A DNA stretch of 64,000 bases. Origin: Tetrastigma voinierianum. Lineage: Eukaryota > Streptophyta > Magnoliopsida > Vitales > Vitaceae. Made by a program: the position numbers and the translations under genes. The DNA lies in the NCBI GenBank assembly GCA_016808115.1, contig JAEQBH010000986.1, positions 1,672,436 to 1,736,435 on the forward strand. Direction: 5' to 3'. A model generated the notes under the pieces. That model was not told the origin of the DNA, searched no databases, and was given only the letters and a program-made list of their open reading frames with translations. This document shows, piece after piece, positions 23,472 to 34,998 of the stretch. Numbering within the stretch: position 1 is the stretch's first letter; each line of letters opens with the position of its first letter.

Positions 23472-24419
23472 GCTGAATCTTAAAGTCTTAGAATGTGGTC
23501 TATGGATAAGATGCTATTCCTTTGGATCCCATTCAATCAATTTCCTGAACCAACTTTCAAACTATTCCATTCTACTGACTTTTTTGGTTGTATTGGGAAA
23601 AACAAATCCTTTGTTCATTTATTTTTATATGGTTGAAGACTTATGATATAGTGACCTAAAAAATTGGCAGTCTTTTGCTTACTTTTAACTGAGTGGAAGA
23701 TAGCAATACACTTTTTTTTTTTTTAATTATAAAAATAAAAGTAAGAAATAGAATTTATATTATTATTCCTTCTTAATTAAATAATTTATAATCTTCTTAT
23801 AATTTTTTTAAGGATGTTTGGATCAGTTTAAGTGTACCTAGACTAATCCAAAAGAAACTTCAAATTCTTGAAAAATGAAACTATTGAGCATAATGAAATT
23901 AAAACCAAAATTTAAAGATATTTAAACAATTTATGAGTGAATTTATTCTACCAGTCCCTTGAATGAACCTGAAAACATTCAAAACATAAATCATTTGGCT
24001 CATCAGACTCTTTCGTTCCTCCCCTGTCCGATGCCTATTTATAAAGAGATTCAAAACCATTTTTTTAATACTTTCATAATTATAGAAATAAGAACATTTT
24101 TCAACTGGCAAGAAATGACTACAACAAGATGTAGTTGTAGTCATTTGAGGACCCTTTTATCCTCAAAAATAGATGTTGTAAAATTCTCAAAGCATCATTG
24201 ATGATGACGAAATGTTTTAAGGAGATCGTGAATATACAATAGCTAGTTTCCATCTTTCATCGATCATATTTAACTTTTTTTCTTTGTCCGCTTATTCTTT
24301 TGTTTTAGTTCAGTTGATTAGCTCTATTCTAACACAAATATCCTTAGTTGATAACATAACATAAATAGAAATATTACTCTTGGTTTTGGGAAAGTACCAA
24401 CGAAATAAAATTTTTAAAA

Positions 24420-24962
24420 ATGTTTTTACATATCTAAAAACCCTAGTCGCCCCTTCCCTTTGCTCTCTCTTTCAAGGCCTTTTTCGATAGAGGGGAGGGG
24501 TGATTTTTTTTTTTTAGCCATTTTTAACTTGAAATCATATGTTTTATCGTTTTCTTCCATAAATTTGAATTTTCTTTTCCAATAAAATAGTTTTTTCCAC
24601 ATTAATATAGGTTTGTCTTTGTTTTTTTATGTTTTTATTGCAAACCTATTGTGGCGTGTAGTTGTCATCGAAGGTTAGTTTCTTCTTGAGTTTTCGAGTT
24701 GGTAGTTCATATGGTAAAGTTCAATCTGACAGTGTCATCAGATCAAATCATATTCGTCAGTATGCTGGAGATTTGGAATCTCAGGTATTCTAGATATTTT
24801 TTTATTATCAAATATATAGGCATTAAACCGATATTTTTTACTATTAACCTGGATGTTGCATTATCTTTTAAAGTTTATAACACTTTTAATTTTATGTTTT
24901 TATCGATTGTATTGCTTATAACCTGAATCAATAAATTTATCTTTTTTCAAAAAAAAAAAAAA
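24420..24962 (+). repeat. A-tailed ~500-bp repeat family, copy 2
   Basis: This is the copy carried by duplication unit 2. It has the same CT-rich start after AAAACCCTAG, the same internal landmarks and an A-run at 24950-24962. Confidence 0.6.
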
Positions 24963-26740
24963 TTGTTATAAAAACAATTATCAAACAGATTTGTTATAAA
25001 AACACAATTATCAAACATACCCTTATCATCGATAGCATAATTCCATTCTACAATTAATGTAACTTTAGATGGCTAAATCTTAAGAATGACTAAGTTTTTA
25101 ATTTTAACAAGTCAGGATGGATGTTTAAAGGAGATCTAATAATTTTCTCACCCCAAGGAAAAAGTATATTATTATTTAATTAAAAATCTTAAATTGTTAA
25201 AATTATTATTATATTTGCTAAAGATATTTTAAAAGTATAATTATTTAAAGCACACTTTGAATACTACCAAAATAGATACTTTAATTGAATGATGTTGAAT
25301 TCTTGGGTAGAGAAAGAAGTCCTACATTAAATTCATAAAACAATCAATTACAAAACAAAAGTTACAAAAGTTAGGAGTAAGAGATTCTCTCACAAACTAT
25401 AAAAAGTACTTTTATTTAGTTTGTCATTAAAGTTTATAGTCACCTTAATCATTGTTAGTTTCCTTAACTAAATTCTATTTGTTGTGTTACTTGATCCAAA
25501 ATGATCTTCTTTCAAAACCTAAAGACAACAGATCCGCCAATTAAATCTAATTATATTAAATCACTTGCCAATCATAAAGGATATTTTATAGCCAACCCGC
25601 CCTAATAATTTCAAAAGAAACACGGCATGACTGGGAAGGTTGAAATGTATGACTTAATTAATTACAAATTGATTTCCTCACATAACATTAATGGGAGTAT
25701 ATGAAAATAAATAAATAAATGTTTATTTAACCTCTATATGATTTAAAAGCGAGTATGAACTTATGACATCAACCTTAAATAAAGTTAAACCTCAAAAAAT
25801 AGTGATTAAGTAATATTAATCATTAATTATTATCAATTTTAAGAGGTCACAAACAATACTAGAAACATATTTAATTTATGGATACCTCCTAAACTTATTA
25901 ATCTATATAACTAGTATGTTTTATATCAAATTACATAAATTTTTTATAATACGTTATCTTATAAAATGATCGAACTATTAATTTAACAGGTTGACTAAAA
26001 AACGAGATAGACAAAAAGGAAAAAGAAATTATATAATCAAAATCATAAATATATAATATAAATATTTATCCATATTTTACACTCGAATATGCTAGTTCTT
26101 ATAGTAATTCTAATAATTTGAAATTAGAAGTGAGTAAACTTGACTTATCTGTGGAATTTGTAATGAGTCAAAGTTGAATAGGTGGTGGAAACTTTACGTT
26201 CGTGAAACACGATGGCGTCATTTTTGGACATATCTAAAGAAAACATTTTTGAAAAAAAAAAAAAAAGGTAAACATATTGAAAAAAAAAAAGTGAGAATAT
26301 TGTTTGGAAATAAATAATCGGCCAACCATCTGAACACATTATATTCTAAATGCTATGACGGGTTTGGGACGGAACAACCCTTTCCCAATTCGTACCATTA
26401 ATTTTTATTATTTTTCATATTCGTTCCGTTTTAAAAAATAAATAGAACAGGGTGAGACAAGTATAACGGGGATAAGAAATTCTTAAATCCATCCCGTTCA
26501 ACAATGCTGAATCTTAAAGTCTTAGAATGTGGTCTATGGATAAGATGCTATTTCTTTGGATCCCATTCAATCAATCTTCGATCTCTTAATTTCCTGAACC
26601 AACTTTCAAACTATTCCATTTTACTAACTGTTTTGGTAGTATTGGGAAAAGCAAATCATCTGTTCATTTATTTTTATATAGTTGAAGACTTATGATATAT
26701 TGACCTAAAAAAATTGGCAGTCTTTTGCTTATTTTTAACC

Positions 26741-27453
26741 AAGGAACAAAATATCGGTAATTACGAATATATCGGTACTTGGATTTTACGGATATATCTA
26801 AATATCTGGTATTATCGGGTGGATATTTTGTGGATAAAATATCGGTAGTTTAAAAATTAATAAAATACTTTGAAATTCATGGAAAATATTTTGTTGAACT
26901 TTATAGTTATACATAAATAAAGAATATACATTTATTGAAAATAATATTCATTATAATTTATCGAGGAAATTACATTACAATAAGATTTTAAAACCAAAAT
27001 GAAGACCACCACTGCGGGCTCCATTACATTATTTGATGAAGGATCTCATCTTTGATGAAGATAATATTCATAATAAGATTCGCAAAATATCGAGATAAAT
27101 CACAAAGAAAATAATTTGAGAGTTAAACGGAGCTTGATGTGTATGGATGAGTTTGTGGAAGAGATTGTATGGATTTTATGGGTATTTATAAAATTTTGGA
27201 GTCAAAATAGTGATTACCGATATTTACCGATACATTCCACCGATATTTTTCTCGTAAATTCCCGCACGTTTTGTGTCTACATCTCAGCGATTTTTCGGGT
27301 GGAAAACTGGCTTTTTTTCCGATTTTTCTACGAAAAATCAACGATTTTGACCGATTTTCCCGATTTTCCTCCGATCGATTTTCCTCCGCTTTTTCTTCTG
27401 TCGATCGAAACCGATTTTCGCGATATATCACCCGAAACCGATTTTGTTCCCCG
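26741..27453. mobile_element. ~0.71-kb TIR element (Mutator-like, non-autonomous)
   Basis: The ends are inverted: GGAACAAAATATCGGT at 26743 mirrors the reverse complement of the right end, GGAACAAAATCGGT, and similarity continues through ATATATCG on both sides. Imperfect ~9-bp duplications flank it (TTTTTAACC at 26732-26740, CTTTAATCG at 27454-27462). The homologous site in unit 1 (about 23681-23692) is uninterrupted. The interior is rich in ACCGATATTT-type repeats and has no transposase. The 9-bp duplication suggests a Mutator-like element; the superfamily is inferred. Confidence 0.78.
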
Positions 27454-28384
27454 CTTTAATCGAGTGGAAGATAGCAATACATTTTTTTTTTAATTATAAA
27501 AATAAAAGTAAGAAATAGAATTTATATTATTATTCCTTCTTAATTAACTTATTTATAATCTTCTTATAATTTTTTTAAGCATTGATGTTTGGATTAGTTT
27601 CCGTGTACCTAGACTAATCCAAAAGATACTTCAAATTGTTGAAAAGTGAAACTGTTGAGCATAATGAAATTAAAACCAAAATCTAAAGATATTTAAATAT
27701 TTTATCGGTGAATTTATTCTACCAGTCCCTTGAACTTGAAAGCATTCAAAACCTAAATCGTTTGGCTCATCAGACTTTTTCGTTCCTTCTTTGTCCGATG
27801 CCTATTTATAAAGAGATTCAAAATCATTTTTTTAGTACTTTCATAATGATAGAGATACGAACATTCTTCGATTGGCAAGAAATGACTACAACAAGGTGTA
27901 GTTGTAGTTATTTGAGGATCCCTTTATCTTCAAAAATAGATGTTGTGAAATTCTCAAAGCATCATTGATGATATCGAAATGTTTTAAGGAGATTGTGAAT
28001 ATACAATAGTCAATCTAGCTATATAGTTTCCATCTTTCATCGATTATATTTAACTTTTTTTCTTTGTCCACTTATTCTTTCGTTTTAGTTCAATTGATTA
28101 TCTCTATTCTAACACCAATATCCTTAGTTGATAACATAACAGATATAGAAATATTACCTTGGTTTTGGGAAAAGTGCCAACGAAATAAAAAATTTTAAAA
28201 TTATATAATATTTATATAATTGAGAAAATTTTATAATAGTTTAAAATATAAAAATAATTTAGTAATTCTAAATTTGTAAACAATTTATTTTTTCTCTTTT
28301 TATTTTTATTTTATTTTTTGTCTTATTGTCCTCAAATTTTCCGCGAATGACGCAAGCATAGCAAATAAATTAAACAAAAAAGTT

Positions 28385-28630
28385 TTGAGACTTCGAGTCT
28401 GTTTGATTCATGTTTTTGAAAATTATTTTTTGTTCTCATAAACAAAGAAACCCAGGAAAACACATGTGGTTCTTAGATTTTTTTTTTTTTTTGTTCTAAA
28501 AAACATAGAAAAAAAAACATCAAATTAAGATAACAAAAACAATTTTCATAAAACACCAAAATAGTATTATCTGTATTTTTAAAAACTGTTCTCAAGAACA
28601 TATTTAATAAACAAGAACCAAACAAACCCT
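28385..28630 (-). mobile_element. TTTGTTTGGTTC MITE-like repeat
   Basis: The left end (GTCTGTTTGATTCATGTTTT) and the reverse complement of the right end (GGGTTTGTTTGGTTCTTGTT) form an imperfect inverted pair about 245 bp apart, and both sides carry GAACA-rich subterminal sequence. It is the same family as 22925-23145 and 44365-44580. It is non-coding. Confidence 0.5.
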
Positions 28631-28989
28631 TATATTTGATAATTTTTTTACAACTTAACACTTTAGTTACAATGTAGTAAATTGTTCGGACTCGAACTAA
28701 GGACCCCTCCCCTTCCTATGCCTTGCCTATTTGAAACATATAATGTTCTACTATATAAGTTAGACATGATGAACTTATATTTGATAATTATATCCAAGTA
28801 TTTTTAAAATTATATTTTATGCTTCAAAAGCTACTTTAGGCTATTCAACATGACTTTGGTTAAAGGTACGAGGATGCTTCCTAAGATGACCATAGTATTT
28901 AAACATTAGTAGATTAAAGTTATTGTCTTCTCTAAACTAATGATTAAATTATGAAAATTTTGTGACTTTTTTTCTAATCATCATCCACT

Positions 28990-29640
28990 TTCATTGGTTT
29001 TGATAACCTCTTTCCAAAAATTGTTTTTTTTTTACCCCAATCTCAATTTTCTCTCAACTTTTTCTCTACTAGCATCTTTTCTTAAACAATGACTAATAAA
29101 TTTTTGGTCATTTTTTACCTAAAATCACTCATCTACACTTCTTTTCTATATTTTTTTTCTTAATAAAATGATTCTTCCACACAAATCTAGGTTTTTATAT
29201 ATTTTTTCGTGATTTAGTCATCGTCTTAATGTGCGTATGATTGTCGTCTCCTTTGTGTTGGTGTGGTTGTCGTCGTTTTAGTGTGGCGGGTGGTTGTATC
29301 GTCTTAATACAATGGATTGATTTTCGTCGTTGTAGTGCAGCGTTTGTTTGTGTTTAGGTGATTCGAACGAGTAAAATATATACAATCAGAGACAATAAAT
29401 CAAATCAATAGTTATCAGTATACTATAGAACTGGAGTTAAATATATTATAGTCATAATAATAATATTAATTAAATTTATACTCAACTATCAAATGTATAT
29501 ACTTTTGAGTTATTTTATTATATTATTAACCTATATGTTGTTTCATTCTTTATGATTTTTAGTGATTTTAATTTCATATTTCTATTCGATGTATTGCTAA
29601 TTGAAATCAAAATTATTTAAAAATAATAATAATAATAATA
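28990..29640 (+). repeat. A-tailed ~500-bp repeat family, copy 3
   Basis: Diverged member: TCTCAATTTTCTCTC near the start, TAATAAAATGATTCTTCCAC, ATCGTCTTAATG motifs, TATCAGTATACT, AATATATTATAGTCATAA, TTATTAACCT and ATTTCATATTTCTATTC. It ends in AAAATAATAATAATAATAATA. Confidence 0.55.
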
Positions 29641-30739
29641 ACCTCTTTCCAAAAGAAGGTTTTTACTCCAGAAGGAGAAAATATATTCCTGTCAACCATT
29701 GAGGTCTCGTCTTCACTCAAACTTTTACGTGTGTTTTGACACTTTTCAACTTCTCTATTTAAATATTTTTCTAAAAAAAACTTCTCATCTAAATATCCCT
29801 TCAAAAAGAAAATAAAACTTATTATTTAAATACAATATTTTACCCTTTAAAATCCTAAATTTTTCATAAAATTATATAAGATATTACTCTATTTTTAGCC
29901 TTGCATTGATAGTTTTGAAAGAAATTTCAAAATTAACCACGCAATAATTAGTTCTAAAGAAATTTTGTATAATTATTTGTGAGTTTTACATGAAAATGTA
30001 AAGTAGGATGATTTTGAATTTAATTAAAAAATATTTTTATAGCATTTCAACTCACCGAGAATTCTTATATAGCTGTGTGGTACATGATAATTAGGTTAAC
30101 CTAAATTTTTTTGTGTTAATTAATTTTATAAGAATTTTTTTCCCATTTATTCACTTTACATATTACTCTGTTACGTTCTTACAAACTATTCAAACATGGC
30201 CTCATCCTATTATTTTATCATTCGAGTTACCTTTTTACCTTTTGATTTAAGCTTTAAGGACAATTTTATAAGAAAATGTAAACAATTAAAATAACAAATA
30301 AAAATAATTTATGCATGTGAAGTATGGTTTTATTTTTAACTAATTTTTATTAACTTATTGTGAAGTCACATCAATCATTGTTAGGTGGAAATTTATTGAA
30401 TTAACGGCTTTTTGAGTCAATGTTGTTGGGTTGTGTTTGAAAAGTTCAACAACTTCAATTTATATATTCATATGGATGTGGACGTTTTTGTTTATTTTAT
30501 TTTATTTATTTCTTACAAGAAAAAGTGTTGCTTACTCAATATTCATGTTAATGTTTTTTTAACATCGGTTAACTTTGCATATCAAATTATAGTATAGTGT
30601 TTTTATAAGAATTCGATTTGAATTTTTCAATCTCCAAACCACCCTTTGATTATTTAAGTCGGACCTCAAGGGTTATTCATGCTTATATTTTGTTTCAAAT
30701 ATTTTTTAAAAGAAAATATAACATAATAAATAAATATAA
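29641..30739. other. AT-rich intergenic stretch
   Basis: No gene, RNA or clear repeat was recognised. The sequence is AT-rich with only short chance reading frames. Confidence 0.4.
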
Positions 30740-31255
30740 TTTTTCTCAAAATTTTCCTTGATAACATTTTTTCCTTAAGATAAGGGGTGATTTTTTTATT
30801 ATTTTTGGTTGTAATCACTCATCTACACCTTTTTTTTTATTTTCTTTTTTAATAAAGTGATTATTTCACATAAATCTACAAATATGGGTTTTCATTTAGT
30901 TCTTTTCATGATTTTGTTATCGTCTTGTTGCGATATATGGTTGTGTCATTTTGGTACAACAGTTTGTTTTTCGTTGTCTTCTTACAGTAATTATTTGTAT
31001 ATGAGCGATTTAGATGGATAAAATATATTCAATCAAAGACAACAAATCAAAGGTCATTAGTATACAGTAGAACTAAAGTTATAGGTATTATAGTCATAAT
31101 TGTAATATCAAATATACAGGTTCAACTATCAAATATGTAGGCTCTAAACAAATTCATTATGTTATTAACCTGGATAATCCTTTATGATTTTTAGTGAATT
31201 TGATTCTGTGTTTCTATCCGTGTATATTAATGTAATATCCATAATTTAAAAAAAA
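30740..31255 (+). repeat. A-tailed ~500-bp repeat family, copy 4
   Basis: It shares with copy 1 GGGTGATTTTT, TAATAAAGTGATT, TATCGTCTTGTTGCGAT, GTCATTAGTATACAGTAGAAC, AAATATACAGG and TTATTAACCTGGAT. It ends in AATTTAAAAAAAATAAAAAG. Confidence 0.55.
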
Positions 31256-31511
31256 TAAAAAGGGAGAAATAAGAGGGGGTGATTTGCAATTTCTCAAAAT
31301 TGGCAGGGGCTCTAACCAATATAGAAATGTTTTGCAATAAAATAGAGTTTTTCTACACAATCCTAGCATTCTTCATCCTTCTTTTTGTTTTCTCTCATGA
31401 TCTAGGGTTTCAAAAAGAGGGATTTCAAGCTTCAACCCCAAATAAGTATTCTTTTCCCCTTTTGATTATTAATAATTAGGGTTTTCAAATGTTTAGATTT
31501 ATAAGCTTAAG

Positions 31512-32520
31512 GCTTTCTAAAACTTGAAAATACGAAACCCTGAAAATAATTAGAAGGCATAGAGTCAAGAAACTTGATTAGGATTTAATATTTGATGTAT
31601 TTGGGCAAATTCTCACTCTTGGAATCTTAGATTTGAAAACTTAAGGTTACCTAAACTTTCAAGTATGAAAACCTCTAGAAATGTAATAAAGATATATAAT
31701 TTGATGTATTTACTCTCACTCTTGAATCTTAGGATTTGAAAACCTAAGGCCCCTAGTCTACTTAAAATTTTTAACTCTATCTAAAACTAATATGAAAATT
31801 TTCAACGCGCATTCTAATCTTTAGTTTTCATTTTTAAAATGCTTTCATACTTGAATTTGGTTGAAAATAAAGAATAAGAAAATCCGTTTTGTAAAACCAT
31901 TTTCTTGAAAATGAAGTTAATGAAAACAATGAAAATGTGTTTAAAATGTAGGTTACTATTCACAATCCCGTGTTTTCATGAGCCTGATGAAAAGAAAATC
32001 GAAATGGAAGACGAAAGGGGAAAAAAAGAAGAAAATAGCCACAATTCCGTGTTTTCGTTTTATCCCAATCGACCAAATCCTGTGTTTCGATGACTAAAAC
32101 AAGGAAAACAAAGACAGTAATGCTTCGATTCATATATAAAATGTTGAAAATAGTGAATTCATTTTCTTTGTTTTCAAAATTTGTTTTGTCTGATTCTTGT
32201 AACTAAACGTGTTTTCCTTGTTTTCGAAAAGTTTGAATAGAGAAAACAGAAAATTTTCTACCTACTAAACAGGGCCTAAGGTTACCTAAACTTTCAAGTA
32301 TGAAACCCTAGAAATGTAATAAAGATATAATTTGATGTATTTGAGTAAATTTTCACTCTTTGAATCTTGGATTTGAAAACCTAAGGTTATCTAAACTTTC
32401 AAATATGAAATCCTAGAAATGTAATAAAGATATAATATTGAGAAATTTATTTGAAATTTGATATTTGATGTATTTTGGTGATTCTTGAACTACCAAACCT
32501 TAGATTTGAAACCCTAGAGG
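31512..32520. repeat. ~105-bp minisatellite, split by a MITE
   Basis: Units open with GGTTACCTAAACTTTCAAG and include TGAAACCCTAGAAATG, TAATTTGATGTATTTGAG and ATTTGAAAACCTAA. Starts: a diverged unit near 31512, then 31645, 32280 and 32385. The spacing between the last two is 105 bp. If the MITE at 31748-32276 and one TAA are removed, unit 31645 joins unit 32280 at the expected spacing of about 103 bp. Confidence 0.75.
31748..32276. mobile_element. Tourist-like MITE with TAA target duplication
   Basis: This 529-bp element is flanked by TAA (31745-31747 and 32277-32279), the target preference of PIF/Harbinger elements. The left end GGCCCCTAGTCTACTT and the reverse complement of the right end, GGCCCTGTTTAGTAGG, form imperfect inverted repeats, continuing into AAAATTTT on both sides. 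There is no transposase. Confidence 0.75.
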
Positions 32521-34295
32521 ATTCTCTACAAGTTATAAAGAACCACTTATTCATAAAATATTTGGGAATTTCAACAAAAAATCGTGTTTTATGGCAAAAT
32601 CCCTAATTTTGGGGATTTATAGAATTGATAGAGTTAGAAAATGGGTGGTGTTGAGGCTTTTGTGGAAATATGTCTAATTTATTTGAAATTCTCAAGGTAA
32701 GAGCCTTTAAGATTTTAGGTTTAAATATTTTGGTTCCTAAAAAAGAAAAATAAAAGATTATTTTTTATTTAATAGGATGTTATTCATATTATTCATGTGA
32801 TTAGTGACTCCGGCTTCTTGGTTTTTGCTAGTACCTTGGAAATACCAAGTAAGGAAGATTAATGTAGCTTTTCTTATAAAACAAAATATTTTGCTATTAT
32901 ATGTGATTACAAGTTTTGAAAATTTCTACTTTTTTAAATCATATGCATAGGTCAAATACATGTTTCGTATGAAAAATTGATTTGTGAATGTTTATGGTAA
33001 GGATTGAAAGTTATGAAAATATATTTTTGCATTTTTGTGAATTTTGGAACATAAAGGAAATATTTTAATTTTCTTTCTACGTTCTCATCAATGGGTTAGA
33101 ATAATTGGCATTCTATTTGAAACAAATATGTTTTTTTTTTTTTGAAACCATAGGTATATGTGTTTTGCAATATTAGTGGATTTGATTAAGATATGAAATT
33201 ATTTGAGGAACATAAAATATGATGAACATTGATTTGAAATATATTTGTACCTTATATCTTGAGGACAAGGATTCAAGTCAAGGCATGAAGAACCTGGGCC
33301 AGTTCGAAATAAAAGATAGAAGAAGGCAAAAGGTAACATGCAAAGGCAAGCCTTGTCAAATTCGCAAGGGTTGAGAATTTTCGCAACCCTGTGAAATTTC
33401 GAAAGGGTTGCAAATTTTCGCAACCCCTGCGAACTTTCTTGTAATCTTTTACTTTTTTATTTTTGTGTTTTTCCCACTTTCTCCCTATGTAATAGTGTTT
33501 TATTTGTATCTTTTGGTAATTTGTAATGGGTTTTGTGGTATAAAACACCCCAAACAAGACTTTGTAGACATTATGTTCGATATCCAGTAAAGCTTATAGC
33601 GTAAGCTTCCGGTTTTTCTTTCGTTTTCTCTCTTCCCTTTCTCGACAACCAAACAACCTTTGAGAAGAGGAGCAAAGCAGCTAAAACCTTCGTTTCCTTG
33701 GAGTAAAGGAAACTAGGTGAAGGTTCCGGATGAAAAGATGGGGGTTTTCCATGTTTTAACGGAGGTATTTTCCACCATTAATGGTTTCTTTTCAAACATT
33801 GGATTTAATCCGTTCGGGTTACCTTGAATGATCTGTATTTGATAAGCTTTTTGGTTCATTGGATGCTTATTGCTAGATCCATTGGCATTCGTTGTTATCA
33901 TCTATGGGTTATTAGAAGGCGATTCAAGGAGATGTTTCACTGTCCGAGACCATTAATGGGAAGCAAATACCAATTTTCAAGGATATTTATTTAGGGTATG
34001 TTATTATAGCTAAACCAAGAACCGATTCGGGAGATGATAACTATATTTTATCCTCCCAATGCGAGGAAAGACCGCAACCTCCTTTGCCTAAGGAACCTAA
34101 ACTCCAGGACCTCGACACTAAGGGATTTGTTTTCTTGTTTTAGTAAATTTTTACTTTTACTTTTAATCACTAAAATCCCCTCTTTTTATCACAACCCAAA
34201 TATCCAAAATGAAATCACTAGTATAAGCTTTATTGTCACTTGTGGACGATCCTAGAGTCGTTATACTATAGTAGCTATGCTACGCTAGTATGAGG
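32521..34295. other. Unclassified repeat-like intergenic region
   Basis: No gene was recognised. At 33355-33440 lie nested inverted motifs built on TTCGCAAGGGTTG and CAACCC. From about 33590 to 33720 there is a C/T-rich, more GC-rich stretch, possibly an LTR or leader of an unrecognised retroelement. No coding domain supports that. Confidence 0.35.
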
Positions 34296-34940
34296 TATTA
34301 GGTTATAAGTTTTGTTGATTAATATCCTACGGGTGATGAATCACTATGCTAATCCACGGAAATGTAAATAAGCAGCTTGAGAGGCTGGGCCAATCCATAT
34401 AATAAAAGCAACATATGGGTGGCTATGCCAACCTTCGGGAAATGAAAGTGTAGATGGATGGTTAAGCTAATATGCAGAGTATAAGAAAGTAAGATAATAA
34501 TGACACCCAATATAACGTGTTAAGACCCTCAGAATGAGGGAAACCTCCACATGACAAATCCGAGAAAATAATCCACTATGGTTAAAAACTTGCAAAATAT
34601 GTTACACACCCTAGATATGCTCACAATTCTCTCAGTTTTACCTCTCACTTTGTGGAGTAATCGAGAGTATCTACATCTTCTCAAAGTAACCTCTCACCCC
34701 ACATCTTACTACTATTACTTCAATGCCGATTTAGAAGCAAAATGTTGAAGTTAGAGAATGAAGCTAATTGGTGTAAAAACTGCTGCAGCTTCTGTTGGTT
34801 GAAGAATGTGTGGTGTTAAGCAAAAGTTCACTTTCTACCAATAAGGCTACTATGCAATGCTTATTTGGCGGTGGAAAAGAAAGATTTCTCCTCATGAAAG
34901 GCTGTTGTTGCAGCATTAAAGAATAGGGCTGGACCCCACA
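34296..34940 (-). repeat. Copia-3 3' LTR (approximate)
   Basis: Direct-repeat partner of 39013-39680. The gene-side boundary is placed at the purine tract near 34941-34952. The outer boundary is placed by resemblance of TATTAGGTTATAAGT to TGTTAGGATTATGAGT at 39014. Confidence 0.6.
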
Positions 34941-34998
34941 AATCTCCCGCTCCAGACCCATGCAACAAACAAATGAGGGTGGGAGTCTTCTTGAATCC

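Larger units (their letters stand above)
15536..24418. repeat. Tandem duplication unit 1 (interrupted by Copia-2)
   Basis: The outer parts match unit 2 (24419-28200). 15536-16613 and 20702 to about 21630 match 24419-26500; 23472-24418 matches 26506-28200. The match between 20890-21130 and 25740-25990 is nearly identical by eye. Unit 1 additionally holds Copia-2 (16619-20696) and a ~1.84-kb segment (about 21630-23471) absent from unit 2. Conversely it lacks the TIR element of unit 2 and an ~80-bp piece at 25292-25375. No host gene is included. Confidence 0.85.
24419..28200. repeat. Tandem duplication unit 2
   Basis: This is the second copy of the 15.5-24.4 kb unit. 24419-26500 matches the halves of unit 1 on either side of Copia-2, and 26506-28200 matches 23472-24418. 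The site homologous to the Copia-2 insertion (near 25550) is empty: the sequence reads CTAATTATATTAAATCAC without LTR or duplication. It contains its own insertion at 26741-27453. Confidence 0.85.
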
